From positions 187,313-251,312 of the forward strand of contig NZ_LMJA01000012.1 in assembly GCF_001428895.1 (NCBI RefSeq): a stretch of DNA of 64,000 nt. Reading direction: 5' to 3'. This document shows positions 1 through 9,238 of this stretch, in pieces. The notes below the pieces were generated by a model. The model was not told the DNA's origin, made no database searches, and saw nothing but the letters and a program-made list of their open reading frames with translations. A program made the translations under genes and the position numbers. The stretch is from Mycobacterium sp. Root265. Its GTDB lineage: Bacteria; Actinomycetota; Actinomycetes; Mycobacteriales; Mycobacteriaceae. Numbering within the stretch: the stretch's first letter is position 1; each line of letters opens with the position of its first letter.

Positions 1-531
1 GGTCAGCGTCGGATCGGCGCCCAGTTCGTCCCAGCGGTTGTTGAGCGCCCAGTGGCCAAGCACACCGGTGTAGTGCTCGGCGGCGCACAGGGCGTGGCAG
101 CCCGACTCCAGCGCCTTGCGCCGCTTGGCCGGTTCGGCCTGATCGACCCTCCGTTCGTACTGGCCGGCCACCCACTCCAACTGCCGGGTGAAGGGCTCCG
201 GGTCGATGCCGTGCCGGCGCAGGTATTCCTGCAGCACGTTGTCGTGGGTGCGGGCGTGCACGTTCTCCTGGCCGATGAATCCGACGATTTCCTCCCGCAG
301 ATGCTCGTCGCGGACGTATACCAGCGAGTCGGACAGCAATTTGCTGAACCAGCGCTCGGCGACCGGGAGGAACAGGTTGAGCGCGGTGACCGAATGCGAG
401 GCGTACGGATCGCCGGGAATCCAGTGCAGCGGGGCGTCTGACCAGTCGAATTGCACGTTGCGCGGCCGCAGGGCGACTTCTTCGGGTGCGAATTTGTCGG
501 GGGCAGCACTCATGGCCCGGTCTTCGGTCAT
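1..531 (-). CDS. Metal-dependent hydrolase family protein (PF10118-like), C-terminal part missing
   Basis: The reading frame starts at ATG 531 (MTEDRAMSAAPDK; an alternative in-frame ATG is at 513) and runs off the left edge without a stop, so 177 residues are visible. The segment has the look of the predicted metal-dependent hydrolases common in mycobacteria: an N-terminal FDWSDAPLHW stretch, then E/H-rich helices with GQENVHARTHDN and CHALCAAEHYTGVL. Histidines and acidic residues spaced this way suggest a helical, ferritin-like di-metal fold. No substrate can be inferred. The next gene is divergent, with a 140-base gap (532-671) that must hold both promoters; I see no clear motif there. 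Confidence 0.75.
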   Translation of the reverse strand, partial: MTEDRAMSAAPDKFAPEEVALRPRNVQFDWSDAPLHWIPGDPYASHSVTALNLFLPVAERWFSKLLSDSLVYVRDEHLREEIVGFIGQENVHARTHDNVLQEYLRRHGIDPEPFTRQLEWVAGQYERRVDQAEPAKRRKALESGCHALCAAEHYTGVLGHWALNNRWDELGADPTLT

Positions 532-671
532 CCACCCATGATGCCCTGCGTCGGGGTTGCCCAAACAACCGTTGGCTAAGGACAGGTAGCCCACTACGCT
601 ACTGCGCTCCCCCGCGGTCGGAGAGCCTCAGAGTGAGCCCGGTGACCGGGCCACGCGATCAGGGGGTCCCG

Positions 672-1199
672 ATGGAGCAGGCCGAACTCGACGTCCGACG
701 AAGAGAGTTGCGCGCCAAGGCGATCGAATGGTTGCGACGCTATCTGCCGCTGGAGATCGCAGGCTGGATCGGCGAGCTCGGAGCGGCCGGCGTCGCCTAC
801 GCCTCGACAGGCTCGCTGGCCATCGCGGCGATCGCTGCCACCATCGGTTCGTCTATTGGCTATTACCTGCCCGCCTACGCCAACGCGTTCCGCTGGACTT
901 GGCCCACGGTCGAGGCCCGCACCGTGGTCGGCCGGGTGGTGTTGACGAACCTGCTGGCCGTGCGCAGCCTGACGATGGAGTTCGGGATCGCCGAGGTCAT
1001 CGACAGTGCCCTGGTCCGGCCCGGCCTCATCTTCGCCGCGCCGGTGCTGCTCGACCAGGTGCTGCTCGGCTGGATCGTCGGCGGCTTCCTCGCCGACGTC
1101 GTGTTCTACGTCTGCACCATCGTCAGCTACGAGAAGTTCAATCGCTGGCTGGCGCGGCGGCCCGAACCGGTCGCCATCCTGGAGCCGGTACTGCCATGA
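672..1199 (+). CDS. Conserved membrane protein, first gene of the decarboxylase operon
   Basis: This 175-residue protein starts at ATG 672. A basic, charged N-terminus (MEQAELDVRRRELRAKAIEW) is followed by at least three hydrophobic segments: around residues 35-70 (GELGAAGVAYASTG through GYYLPAYANAF), around 115-130 (LIFAAPVLLDQVLLGW) and around 130-150 (IVGGFLADVVFYVCTIV). It is therefore a small polytopic inner-membrane protein. I do not recognise a named family. Its stop codon overlaps the start of the decarboxylase gene by 4 bases (ATGA, 1196-1199), so the two are translationally coupled. A role near the decarboxylase, for example in transport, is possible but unsupported by any motif. 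Confidence 0.75.
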   Translation: MEQAELDVRRRELRAKAIEWLRRYLPLEIAGWIGELGAAGVAYASTGSLAIAAIAATIGSSIGYYLPAYANAFRWTWPTVEARTVVGRVVLTNLLAVRSLTMEFGIAEVIDSALVRPGLIFAAPVLLDQVLLGWIVGGFLADVVFYVCTIVSYEKFNRWLARRPEPVAILEPVLP

Positions 1200-2356
1200 C
1201 GCTGCTGCTCGATCCGCCGGACGAATCCACCTTCACCCGGATCCACCGCTTCCTGGCCGACACCGGGCCGGCCACCCCGTGCCTGATCGTCGATCTCGAC
1301 GCGGTGCGCCGCCGCTACCACGACATCCGCGCCGCGGTGCCCGCCACCGTGCACTACGCGGTGAAGGCCAACCCCGCACCGGAGATCGTGGAACTGCTTG
1401 TCGCGCAGGGCTCGTCGTTCGACGTGGCGAGCACCGTCGAGATCGACCTGTGCCTGCGCAGTGGGGCGAACCCGGACGCGCTGTCCTACGGCAACACCAT
1501 CAAGAAGGCCCGCGATATCGCCTACGCGCACCGCGTCGGGGTGCGGACCTTCGTCTCCGACAGCGAACCCGACCTGCGCGCCATCGCCGACCACGCGCCC
1601 GGCGCGCAGGTCCTGGTCCGGATCGCCGCGCACGGCGAGGGTTCGGCGCTGCCGTTCGGGCCGAAGTTCGGGTGCCGGCCCCCGCAGGCAGTGGCACTGC
1701 TGCGGCTGGCCCGCCGGCTGGGGCTGGTCCCACTCGGGGTGGCGTTTCATCCCGGCTCCCAGCAGCTGGACACCGGGGCCTGGGACGAACCCATCGCCGC
1801 GGCAGCCGCTATCACCCGCGCCCTGCGCGCCGACGGGATCGAGCCGAGCACCCTGGACATCGGCGGCGGGCTGCCGGCCACCTACCGCGACACCACACCC
1901 GGCCTGGCCGACTACGGCGACGCCATCACCGCGTCGCTCAGCCGGCACTACGGGACCCGCGCGCCGCGGCTGATGATCGAGCCGGGCCGGGCCATGGTCG
2001 CCGACGCCGGCCTCATCCGCTCCGAGGTCGTGCTGGTGGCGCCGCGCGACACCGACGGCGGACGGCGCTGGGTGTACCTGGACATCGGGAAGTTCGGTGG
2101 CCTGGCCGAGACGAGCGGCGAGGCCATCGCCTACGCGATGCGCACCGGTGCCGACGGCGGCCCCGACGGCCCGGTGGCCATCGCGGGACCGACCTGTGAC
2201 AGCGAGGACGTCCTCTATCACCGCACCGATTACCGGCTGCCGCTGTCGTTGCAGGCCGGGGATCAGGTCGATCTGCTGGCCGCGGGCGCCTACACGGCGA
2301 GCTATTCGGCGATCGAGTTCAACGGGTTCGCGCCGCTGCGCACCTACTGCATCTGA
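1196..2356 (+). CDS. Fold-III PLP decarboxylase (ornithine/diaminopimelate decarboxylase family)
   Basis: This 386-residue protein has the full signature of alanine-racemase-fold group IV decarboxylases. HYAVKANP carries the PLP lysine at K58. TLDIGGGLP and MIEPGRAMV form the phosphate-binding glycine and glutamate motifs. GPTCDSEDVL supplies the catalytic cysteine, about C334, from the partner subunit, and GAYTASYS closes the active site. Length and cysteine motif match eukaryotic-type ornithine decarboxylase better than the longer LysA, so decarboxylation of ornithine (polyamine synthesis) or a related basic amino acid is likely. This is inference from family. It sits second in an operon, coupled to the membrane protein and 23 bases ahead of a cNMP-binding protein. 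Confidence 0.85.
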   Translation: MTLLLDPPDESTFTRIHRFLADTGPATPCLIVDLDAVRRRYHDIRAAVPATVHYAVKANPAPEIVELLVAQGSSFDVASTVEIDLCLRSGANPDALSYGNTIKKARDIAYAHRVGVRTFVSDSEPDLRAIADHAPGAQVLVRIAAHGEGSALPFGPKFGCRPPQAVALLRLARRLGLVPLGVAFHPGSQQLDTGAWDEPIAAAAAITRALRADGIEPSTLDIGGGLPATYRDTTPGLADYGDAITASLSRHYGTRAPRLMIEPGRAMVADAGLIRSEVVLVAPRDTDGGRRWVYLDIGKFGGLAETSGEAIAYAMRTGADGGPDGPVAIAGPTCDSEDVLYHRTDYRLPLSLQAGDQVDLLAAGAYTASYSAIEFNGFAPLRTYCI

Positions 2357-2379
2357 ACACCCCACGAAAAGGATCCGAC

Positions 2380-2847
2380 ATGAACAGCTACAAGACCGCA
2401 CGTGCTGCGGTACAGGCCCGGGACGCCGAACAGCAGATCGACGCCGTCCGGCTACGGGAATTCGACACCTTCGCGAAGTTCTCCGATGCGGACCTGCACC
2501 GCCTGGTCCACGCCGCGCACCGCACCTCGACCTCCGGTCCGTGGCCGCTGATCCTGGAGCAGACTCCCTCGGACTCCTGCTACATCCTGCTCAGCGGGGA
2601 GGCCGCGGTGTACATCGGCCGGGACCGGGTCGCGGTGGTGGGCCCGGGAGAGGTGATCGGCGAATCCGCGCTGCGCCGTGGGAGGCTGCGCAACGCGACG
2701 GTGACGACGATCGGCAAAGCCGAGGTGTTGCACATCGCGCGCGATGATCTCGATGTGCTGCTGCAACAGATTCCGGCCCTGCGGGAGACCATGGACGCGA
2801 CGGTCGCCAAGCATGTGCCGGCGGCGGTCACCGAGGACCCGCACTAG
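2380..2847 (+). CDS. Stand-alone cyclic-nucleotide-binding domain protein
   Basis: The 155-residue protein is essentially one Crp/PKA-type cNMP-binding beta-roll. Visible parts are LREFDTFAKFSDADLHRL (N-terminal helix), DSCYILLSGEAAVYIGRDRVAVVGPGEVIGESAL (phosphate-binding cassette; GES-AL followed by RRGRLRNATVTT) and a C-helix LQQIPALRETMD. The cassette keeps G, E and an arginine but is not a textbook cAMP site, so ligand binding is uncertain. No helix-turn-helix follows, so it is not a Crp-type transcription factor. It follows the decarboxylase by 23 bases and could modulate that enzyme or the membrane protein; this is inference. It converges directly on the glucosidase gene, with zero bases between the stop codons. 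Confidence 0.8.
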   Translation: MNSYKTARAAVQARDAEQQIDAVRLREFDTFAKFSDADLHRLVHAAHRTSTSGPWPLILEQTPSDSCYILLSGEAAVYIGRDRVAVVGPGEVIGESALRRGRLRNATVTTIGKAEVLHIARDDLDVLLQQIPALRETMDATVAKHVPAAVTEDPH

Positions 2848-4527
2848 TCAGGTGCGCGCGGCGTAGATCCGCGCGTCCCAGCCCTGCAGCTGCAGCGACG
2901 TCGAGCCGGCCGGCGTCCCCGGGAGATTGCCGAGCAGCAACTCGGCCGCCTCCCACTGCGGGCCGACGTCAACGGTGCGGGGTGCGCGGCCGCAGTTGGC
3001 GATCACCAGCAGCGTCGCGTCCCCGTCGGCACGGGTGTAGGCCCAGAGCTGCGGGTCGTCGGCGAACAGCGGAGTGAAGTCGCCGTCGGCCAGGACGGGC
3101 AGTTCGTGCCGCAGCCGGATCAGGGCCTGGTAATGCGAGAGCACGGAATCCGGTGCGCCTGTTTGTGCCTCGGCGTTCAGCCACAGGTGATTCGGGTTGA
3201 CCGGTAGCCACGGCTGCCCGGCGCTGAAGCCGGCGTGCGCGCTCGCGTCCCACTGCATGGGGGTACGGGCGTTGTCGCGGCTCATCCGGGCCAGCCCGGC
3301 CAGCGCCGCCGCGGTGTCACCACCGAGTGCGACCACCTCGTTGTAATAGTTCACGGCTTCGAGGTCCCGATGATCCTGCGGGAACCGGAACGGGTAGTTC
3401 GTCATGCCGAGCTCTTCGCCCTGGTAGATGAACGGCGTGCCGCGCATCCCGTGCAGGATCGTGGCCAGCGCCTTGGCCGAGGCCGCCCAGTAGGCGGGGT
3501 CGTCATCGCCGAACCGGGACACCACCCGCGGCTGATCGTGGTTGTTCCAGTACAGGCTGTTCCAGCCCACGTCGGCCAGCGCGGCCTGCCAGCGGTGCAT
3601 GGTGTCCTTGAGCACCACGAGGTCGAGCCCGCGGTAGTCGAACTTGCCGGTCGGGCTCTGGTCGATGGCCATGTGCTCGAACTGGAACACCATGTCCACC
3701 TCGCCGCGCGCGGGATCGGTGTACAGCCGGGCCTCATCGGTGGTCACGCCGGGCATCTCACCGACGGTGAGGTATTCGCCGTCCCGCCCGCCGAACACGG
3801 CGCGGTGCATCTCGGCGAGGTACTCGTGCACGTGTGGCCCGTCGGCGAACCCGTCGAAGGCGACGATGTGGCGCTGCAACGGCACCGGGCGGGCATCGGG
3901 CAGCCCGTCGACCTTGGAGATGAAGTTGATGACGTCCATCCGGAACCCGTCCACACCGCGGTCCAGCCACCAGATCATCATGTCCTGCACAGCTTTTCGC
4001 ACCTGTGGGTTGTCCCAGTTCAGGTCCGGTTGCTTGCGGTCGAACAGGTGCAGGTAGAACTGCTCGGTGCCGGAATCCCAGGTCCAGGCCGGACCGGAGA
4101 AGAACGATCCCCAGTTGTTCGGTTCGCCGCCGTCGCGGGCGTCGCGCCAGATGTACCAGTCCCGCTTCGGGTTGTCGCGTGAAGACCGCGACTCGGTGAA
4201 CCACGCGTGCTCGTCGGAGGTGTGATTGACCACCAGGTCCATCACCAATTTCATGCCGAGCGCGTGCACCTTCGCGATCAGCGTGTCGAGGTCGGCCAAC
4301 GTCCCGAACAGCGGGTCCACATCGCGGTAATCGCTGATGTCGTAACCGTTGTCGGCCTGCGGAGAGCGGTAGATCGGCGACAACCAGATCACGTCCACGC
4401 CGAGCGTGGCGAGGTGATCGAGCCGTTGCAGGATGCCGCCCAGATCCCCGATGCCGTCGCCGTCGGAATCGGCGAAGCTGCGCGGATAGATCTGGTACAC
4501 CACGGCAGATTTCCACCACGAAGTCAT
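2848..4527 (-). CDS. GH13 alpha-glucosidase (oligo-1,6-glucosidase/maltase type)
   Basis: The 559-residue enzyme begins with WWKSAVVYQIYPRSF and DGDGIGDLGG, the typical start of GH13 alpha-glucosidases. Conserved GH13 regions are visible: DLVVNHTS (region I), GFRMDVINF with nucleophile D198 (region II), TVGEMPG with acid/base E257 (region III) and NHDQPRVVSRFG (region IV). It should release glucose from short alpha-glucans or trehalose-type oligosaccharides in the cytoplasm; no signal peptide is present. Its ATG overlaps the stop of the upstream glycosyltransferase by 4 bases, so the two are one coupled operon and probably act on the same glucan or glucoside. It resembles mycobacterial AglA, but I do not assign the symbol. 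Confidence 0.9.
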   Translation of the reverse strand: MTSWWKSAVVYQIYPRSFADSDGDGIGDLGGILQRLDHLATLGVDVIWLSPIYRSPQADNGYDISDYRDVDPLFGTLADLDTLIAKVHALGMKLVMDLVVNHTSDEHAWFTESRSSRDNPKRDWYIWRDARDGGEPNNWGSFFSGPAWTWDSGTEQFYLHLFDRKQPDLNWDNPQVRKAVQDMMIWWLDRGVDGFRMDVINFISKVDGLPDARPVPLQRHIVAFDGFADGPHVHEYLAEMHRAVFGGRDGEYLTVGEMPGVTTDEARLYTDPARGEVDMVFQFEHMAIDQSPTGKFDYRGLDLVVLKDTMHRWQAALADVGWNSLYWNNHDQPRVVSRFGDDDPAYWAASAKALATILHGMRGTPFIYQGEELGMTNYPFRFPQDHRDLEAVNYYNEVVALGGDTAAALAGLARMSRDNARTPMQWDASAHAGFSAGQPWLPVNPNHLWLNAEAQTGAPDSVLSHYQALIRLRHELPVLADGDFTPLFADDPQLWAYTRADGDATLLVIANCGRAPRTVDVGPQWEAAELLLGNLPGTPAGSTSLQLQGWDARIYAART

Positions 4528-5531
4528 GCGCGGCTCCCGATCACGTTGCGGTACACGTCCACATACTTGTCGACCATCGCCGCAATGGTGAAGCGGCCCA
4601 CGGTCAGCTCACGGATTTTCGGGCGGTCCAGCGCGGCGGCCGCATCGACGGCGGCCACCGCCGCGTCGAGATCGTCGACCAGATAACCGGTGACCCCGTG
4701 GTCGATCAGTTCGCTCATCGAACCGCGGTTGTGGGCGATCACCGGTGTGCCGCAGGCCATCGCCTCCACCACGCTGTAGCCGAATGGCTCGTCGAAGTCG
4801 ATGAGGTGCAGCAGCGCGTGCGCACCGCCGAGCGCCTCGGCGCGCCCGGACGCGTCGACGGGACCGAGGTAGCGCACCGTCTCGCCGAGGTGCGGTGCCA
4901 CCGCGTCGCGAAAGTAGTCCTCGTCCTGGATGATTCCGGCGATATCGAGGCGGCGTCCGCAGCGCCGGGCGACCTCGATGGCCCGCGCGGTGCCCTTGTC
5001 CGGGTGGATCCGCCCGAAGAACAACAGGTGCCCGCCGGGATCGGGGTGCACGGCGAACTGGTCGGTGTCGATGCCGTGGTGGATGGTGGCGGCGTAGCGC
5101 AGGGCGGGATGGCGGTCGGCATCACTGATGGAGACGTAGGCGCCGTGGCCGTTGTAGCGCTGGTAGACGGGAACGATGCGCTCCGAGGAGAATCCGTGGA
5201 TGGTGGTGACCACCGGGGTGTCGACCAGAGCGCTGTAGGTGAGTGGCAGGAAGTCGAATCCGTTGTGGATGACCTCGAATTCGCCGGCCCGTTCGAAGAC
5301 CGACGCGATGTGCAGGCATTCGGCGACCTTGGCGTCGACCGTCTCGTCCTCGGACCAGCCGCACGCCGCCGTCGACACCAGCTCGGCGGAGGTGATCGAG
5401 TCGGCGGTGGCGAACAGCGTGACCTCATGCCCGGCCGCGACCAGACCCTCGGTGAGCAGTGACGCGAACTGTTCCCAGGGACCGTAGTGCCGCGGTGGTG
5501 TCCGCCAGGCGATCGGTGCCAGCACGGCCAC
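4524..5531 (-). CDS. GT4-family glycosyltransferase
   Basis: The 335-residue protein is a GT-B retaining glycosyltransferase. The N-terminal domain opens with VLAPIAWRTPPRHYGPWE and LVAAGHEVTLFATADS. The nucleotide-sugar domain has LLFFGRIHPDKG, then DEPFGYSVVEAMACGTPVIA, which contains the E-x7-E signature, and ends with NRGSMSELIDHGVTGYLVDD. The start is GTG at 5531. It is the first gene of a two-gene operon with the GH13 glucosidase (4-base overlap). Donor and acceptor cannot be read from the sequence. The protein is cytosolic or membrane-peripheral. Confidence 0.88.
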   Translation of the reverse strand: MAVLAPIAWRTPPRHYGPWEQFASLLTEGLVAAGHEVTLFATADSITSAELVSTAACGWSEDETVDAKVAECLHIASVFERAGEFEVIHNGFDFLPLTYSALVDTPVVTTIHGFSSERIVPVYQRYNGHGAYVSISDADRHPALRYAATIHHGIDTDQFAVHPDPGGHLLFFGRIHPDKGTARAIEVARRCGRRLDIAGIIQDEDYFRDAVAPHLGETVRYLGPVDASGRAEALGGAHALLHLIDFDEPFGYSVVEAMACGTPVIAHNRGSMSELIDHGVTGYLVDDLDAAVAAVDAAAALDRPKIRELTVGRFTIAAMVDKYVDVYRNVIGSRA

Positions 5532-5570
5532 TCGGACGGGATCGCGCGCGGAATTGTCGATCTACCCAGC

Positions 5571-8414
5571 CTACGCGGGCACGTCGATTCCGCGTGCCGC
5601 CAGCCTGCGCGCCGACGCCTCGGTGCGGATCACCTGCGGCCACCAGAACCACTTTCCCAGCAGGGCGGCGATCGCCGGTGTCATGAAGGAACGCACCACC
5701 AGGGTGTCGAACAGCAGACCGAGGGCGATGGTGGTGCCGACCTGTGCCATCACCTTCAGATCACTGAACGCGAAGGAGGCCATGGTGAACGCGAACACCA
5801 GTCCCGCGGAGGTGACCACGGATCCGGTGCCCGCCATGGCCCGGATGATGCCGGTCTTCAGTCCGCCGTCCAGCTCCTCCTTGAACCGGGACACCAGCAG
5901 CAGGTTGTAGTCCGAGCCCACCGCCAGCAGCAGGATCACCGACATGGGCAGCACCATCCAGTGCAGTTCCAAGCCGAGTATGTGCTGCCACAACAACACC
6001 GACATACCGAAGGAGGCGCCCAGGGACAGCAGCACGGTCCCGACGATCACCGCGGCCGCCACCAGCGCCCGGGTGATGAGCAGCATGATCACGAAAATCA
6101 GTGCGGCGGCGGCGATCCCGGCGATCAGCAGATCCCATTGCGCGCCGTCGTGCATGTCCTTGTAGGTGGCCGCGGTGCCGGCAAGGAAGATCTTTGAGCC
6201 CTCCAGCGGGGTGCCCTTGATGGCTTCCTTGGCGGCCGTCTTGATCGGATCGACGTGCGCGATGCCCTCGGGGGTGGCCGGGTCCCCGTCGTGACTGATG
6301 ATGAATCGCACCGACTTTCCGTCGGGTGAGATGAAGTTCTCCATCCCGCGCTTGAAGTCCTCGTTCTCGAAGGCCTCCGGCGGCAGGTAGAAGGTGTCGT
6401 CATTGCGGGACGCGTCGAAGGCCTCCCCCATGGCCGTGCCGTTGTCCTGCATGGCAGAGCCCTGATCCTGCATGCCCTTCTGGGTCTGATACATCGTCAG
6501 CATGGAGTTGCGCATGTTCTCCATGACGCGGATGTTCTCCGGCATCAGCACGACCATCTGCGGCAGCAGGGTGTCCAGGCGCTGCAGGTCGGGCACCACC
6601 GCCTGGATGTCGGCGGTCAGGATGTCGATCCCGTCGAGGGTGTCGAAGACCGAGCGCATGGTCCAGCACACCGGGATGTCGTAGCAGTGCGGTTCCCAGT
6701 AGAAGTAGTTGCGGATGGGGCGCAGGAAGTCGTCGAAATCGGCGATGTGGTCTCGCATTTCGGCGATGTCGAGCGTCATGTCGGTGGTCTTCTGGACCAT
6801 CGAGTGGGTGGTGGCGGCCATCTGCTCGGTGATGGACGACAGCTGCTGCATGGTCTCGATGTTGGATTGCATGTCGTCGGCCTGCTTGAGCATGTCGGCG
6901 AACTGGTCCTGGCGGTACTTCTCGTTCATCGTCTGGGTGGCGCCCTGCTGGCTGAGCATGAACGGAATCGTGGTGTGCTCGATGGGTTTGCCGTTGGGCC
7001 GGGTGATGGTCTGCACCCGCGCGACGCCGGGGACCGCGAGAATGCCCTTCGCGATCTTGTTGATGACCAGGAAGTCGGCCGGGTTGCGCAGATCGCGGTC
7101 GCTCTCCACCATCAGCAGTTCGGGGTTCATCCGGGCCGCGCTGAAATGGCGTTCGGCGGCGTCGTATCCGACGTTGGCGGACAGATCGGCGGGCAGGTAG
7201 CGCCGCGCGTCGTAGTTCGTCTTGTAGCCCGGCAGGGTCACCAGCCCGATGATCGCCAGCGCCAGGCTGGCCACCAGGACGGGGCCGGGCCAGCGCACCA
7301 CGGTGACGCCGATACGGCGCCAGCCCCGGGACCGGATGGCCCGTTTGGGTTCGAACCGGCCGAACCGGCTGCCGATGGTGATGACGGCGGGTCCCAGCGT
7401 CAGCGCCGCGATCACCGCGACCAGCGTGCCGATCGCGCACGGCACCCCCATGGTCTGGAAATACGGCAGCCGGGTGAACGACAGGCACAACATCGCGCCG
7501 GCGATGGTCAACCCGGAGCCCAGCACGACATGAGCGGTGCCGCCGAACATGCTGAAGTACGCGGTTTCCCGGTCCTCCCCGACGCCGCGGGCCTCCTGAT
7601 AGCGGCCGACGGCGAAGATCGCGTAGTCGGTGCCCGCCGCGATGATCATCAACGTCAACAGGTTCACCGCGAAGGTGGACAGCCCGATGACCCCGGCACT
7701 GGCCAGGAAGGCGACGACACCGCGGGCCGCCCCGAGTTCGACGAACACCATCAGCAGGATCAGCAGCGTGGTGCCGATGGAGCGGTACACGATCAGCAGC
7801 ATCAGCAGGATGACGCCGAGGGTGATCATGGTGACCTTGGCGATGCTCTTGTCGCCGGCGTGGTGCTGATCGGAGATCAGTGGCGCACCACCGGTGACGA
7901 ACACCTGCAGCCCAGGCGGCGGCGGGTTCTGCGCGACGATGTCGCGGACCGCCTGCACCGACTCGTTGGCCAGCGTCTCGCCCTGGTTGCCGTGCAGATA
8001 AAGCTGGACGTAGGCGGATTTCCCGTCGGCGCTCTGCGCGCCGGCCGCGGTCAGGGTGTCGCCCCAGAAGTCGGCGACGTGCTGGATGTGGGCGGGGTCG
8101 GCCTCGAACTTGTCGATCAGGCCGTCGTAGTAGTGGTGCGCCTCGTCACCGAGGGGCTGATCGCCTTCCAGCACCACCATGGCATTGCTGTCGGAGTCGA
8201 ACTCGTCGAAGTTGGCGCCGATGCGTTTCATCGAGATCATCGCCGGCGCGTTGTGGGCGCTCAGCCCGACGGTGTTCGCCTCGCCGACCTCTTCCAGCGA
8301 CGGGACGAGCACGTTGGTCGCGATGGTGAGCGCCAGCCAGGCCAGCACGATGGGTACCGAAAGCACTCGGACGAGATGTGCGATCTTGGAGCGATCGGCT
8401 TTGGTGGCGTTCAA
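5571..8414 (-). CDS. MmpL-family RND transporter
   Basis: The 947-residue protein has the RND plan twice over: a TM helix near residues 15-35, a large periplasmic domain, a block of five helices (TMs 2-6), a cytoplasmic basic linker around residue 360 ([18 protein letters not shown]), TM7, a second periplasmic domain, then five more helices. Conserved MmpL motifs include [18 protein letters not shown] in the first half and [17 protein letters not shown] in the second, which carry the proton-relay aspartate-tyrosine pair. The second periplasmic domain has a long helical hairpin and the two-cysteine element CYDIPVC shared with MmpL4/MmpL5-type proteins. No mmpS partner is adjacent. The substrate is probably a lipid or siderophore-like molecule. 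Confidence 0.93.
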   Translation of the reverse strand: MNATKADRSKIAHLVRVLSVPIVLAWLALTIATNVLVPSLEEVGEANTVGLSAHNAPAMISMKRIGANFDEFDSDSNAMVVLEGDQPLGDEAHHYYDGLIDKFEADPAHIQHVADFWGDTLTAAGAQSADGKSAYVQLYLHGNQGETLANESVQAVRDIVAQNPPPPGLQVFVTGGAPLISDQHHAGDKSIAKVTMITLGVILLMLLIVYRSIGTTLLILLMVFVELGAARGVVAFLASAGVIGLSTFAVNLLTLMIIAAGTDYAIFAVGRYQEARGVGEDRETAYFSMFGGTAHVVLGSGLTIAGAMLCLSFTRLPYFQTMGVPCAIGTLVAVIAALTLGPAVITIGSRFGRFEPKRAIRSRGWRRIGVTVVRWPGPVLVASLALAIIGLVTLPGYKTNYDARRYLPADLSANVGYDAAERHFSAARMNPELLMVESDRDLRNPADFLVINKIAKGILAVPGVARVQTITRPNGKPIEHTTIPFMLSQQGATQTMNEKYRQDQFADMLKQADDMQSNIETMQQLSSITEQMAATTHSMVQKTTDMTLDIAEMRDHIADFDDFLRPIRNYFYWEPHCYDIPVCWTMRSVFDTLDGIDILTADIQAVVPDLQRLDTLLPQMVVLMPENIRVMENMRNSMLTMYQTQKGMQDQGSAMQDNGTAMGEAFDASRNDDTFYLPPEAFENEDFKRGMENFISPDGKSVRFIISHDGDPATPEGIAHVDPIKTAAKEAIKGTPLEGSKIFLAGTAATYKDMHDGAQWDLLIAGIAAAALIFVIMLLITRALVAAAVIVGTVLLSLGASFGMSVLLWQHILGLELHWMVLPMSVILLLAVGSDYNLLLVSRFKEELDGGLKTGIIRAMAGTGSVVTSAGLVFAFTMASFAFSDLKVMAQVGTTIALGLLFDTLVVRSFMTPAIAALLGKWFWWPQVIRTEASARRLAARGIDVPA

Positions 8415-8439
8415 ATGTGTGGCCCGTCAGGATTACAGA

Positions 8440-8480
8440 ATCTGTATCGGGCGTAATTTACGTAGCTAATTTAACAATTG
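8440..8480 (-). promoter_or_regulatory. AT-rich upstream region of the mmpL gene with a 7-base direct repeat
   Basis: The 103-base gap in front of the mmpL start (8414) is strikingly AT-rich for this genome. It contains the direct repeat TAATTTA at 8454-8460 and 8467-8473, 13 bases apart. This is the likely promoter/operator region. No regulator gene is adjacent, and I cannot name the binding protein. Confidence 0.35.
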
Positions 8481-8517
8481 CCAACCCACAGAGTGAATTG
8501 ACAGCAACTTCACAGAC

Positions 8518-9216
8518 TCATTCGAAGAGGTCGTCGAGCGCCTGCTGTTCGAGCTTCACCCACTTGGCCACGTTCTTGCGGACCGCGTCGACCTGTTTGG
8601 GCGTCAGGTGCTGAGCGCCCTCCTCGGGGGTGATGCGGCACAGGTCCATCGGCCCCCCGACGCTCGACGACGAGGCGTCCAGCGCGTCGAGCACCCGCAG
8701 GGCGGCCACCACGCCGTAGTCGACATCGCGTTCGGGCATCCGGAAATGGGTGAGCAGCGCGTGCGCCTGCTGCGCCATCGCCGCGCCGCTGCCGACCGCC
8801 TGAAAGCCGGTCTCCTCGTGATGGCCGAGCAGCGCGTTGGGGTCGAGATCGATGATGAACGGCCGGTCCCCCACGTAGCCGGCGGCCAGAACGAAGGTCG
8901 CCGGCGTGCCGGCCTTGTCCTGCCCGGGCACGCTGGAGATGAAGTTCTCGTAGTGGTGTTCCAGGATCGGCCGGACCCGCGCCTGGATGGCGCGCCCGAT
9001 GTCCTTGGCCTCGACGATGGCGTCGGCTTCCTCGGTGAAGATCTGCTCGACGTCGTAGAGCACCGCACGCGAGCCGCTGCCACCCCACGCCGCGGACGTA
9101 CCCAACGGGTGCAGCTTCTGCGCGGGATAGGTCAGGCCGCGGCCCGGATCGGTGATCTGGGAATCCGAGGCCAACACGATCCCGTTGGCGCACCGCAGAG
9201 CGAGGACGACGGTCAT
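8518..9216 (-). CDS. Proteasome-beta-like Ntn hydrolase
   Basis: The 232-residue protein starts MTVVLALRCANGIVLASDSQ. If the initiator Met is removed, Thr is residue 1 and the other two proteasome catalytic residues fall exactly in register: D17 in LASD and K33 in YPAQKL. Later GSGAAMAQQ matches the conserved glycine-rich turn of the family. It has no propeptide, unlike mycobacterial PrcB, and is therefore a separate proteasome-fold hydrolase. No ATPase (Mpa/HslU type) is adjacent. It is divergent from the primase-polymerase gene, with only 22 bases between start codons, so the two promoters overlap the neighbouring coding regions. Substrate is unknown. Confidence 0.82.
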   Translation of the reverse strand: MTVVLALRCANGIVLASDSQITDPGRGLTYPAQKLHPLGTSAAWGGSGSRAVLYDVEQIFTEEADAIVEAKDIGRAIQARVRPILEHHYENFISSVPGQDKAGTPATFVLAAGYVGDRPFIIDLDPNALLGHHEETGFQAVGSGAAMAQQAHALLTHFRMPERDVDYGVVAALRVLDALDASSSSVGGPMDLCRITPEEGAQHLTPKQVDAVRKNVAKWVKLEQQALDDLFE

Positions 9217-9238
9217 CCCACGATCCTATGGTGGAGCC

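Noticed and set aside
2380-2847. Crp-type transcription factor or encapsulin-associated cNMP protein
   Set aside because: No helix-turn-helix follows the binding domain, and no encapsulin shell gene is nearby.
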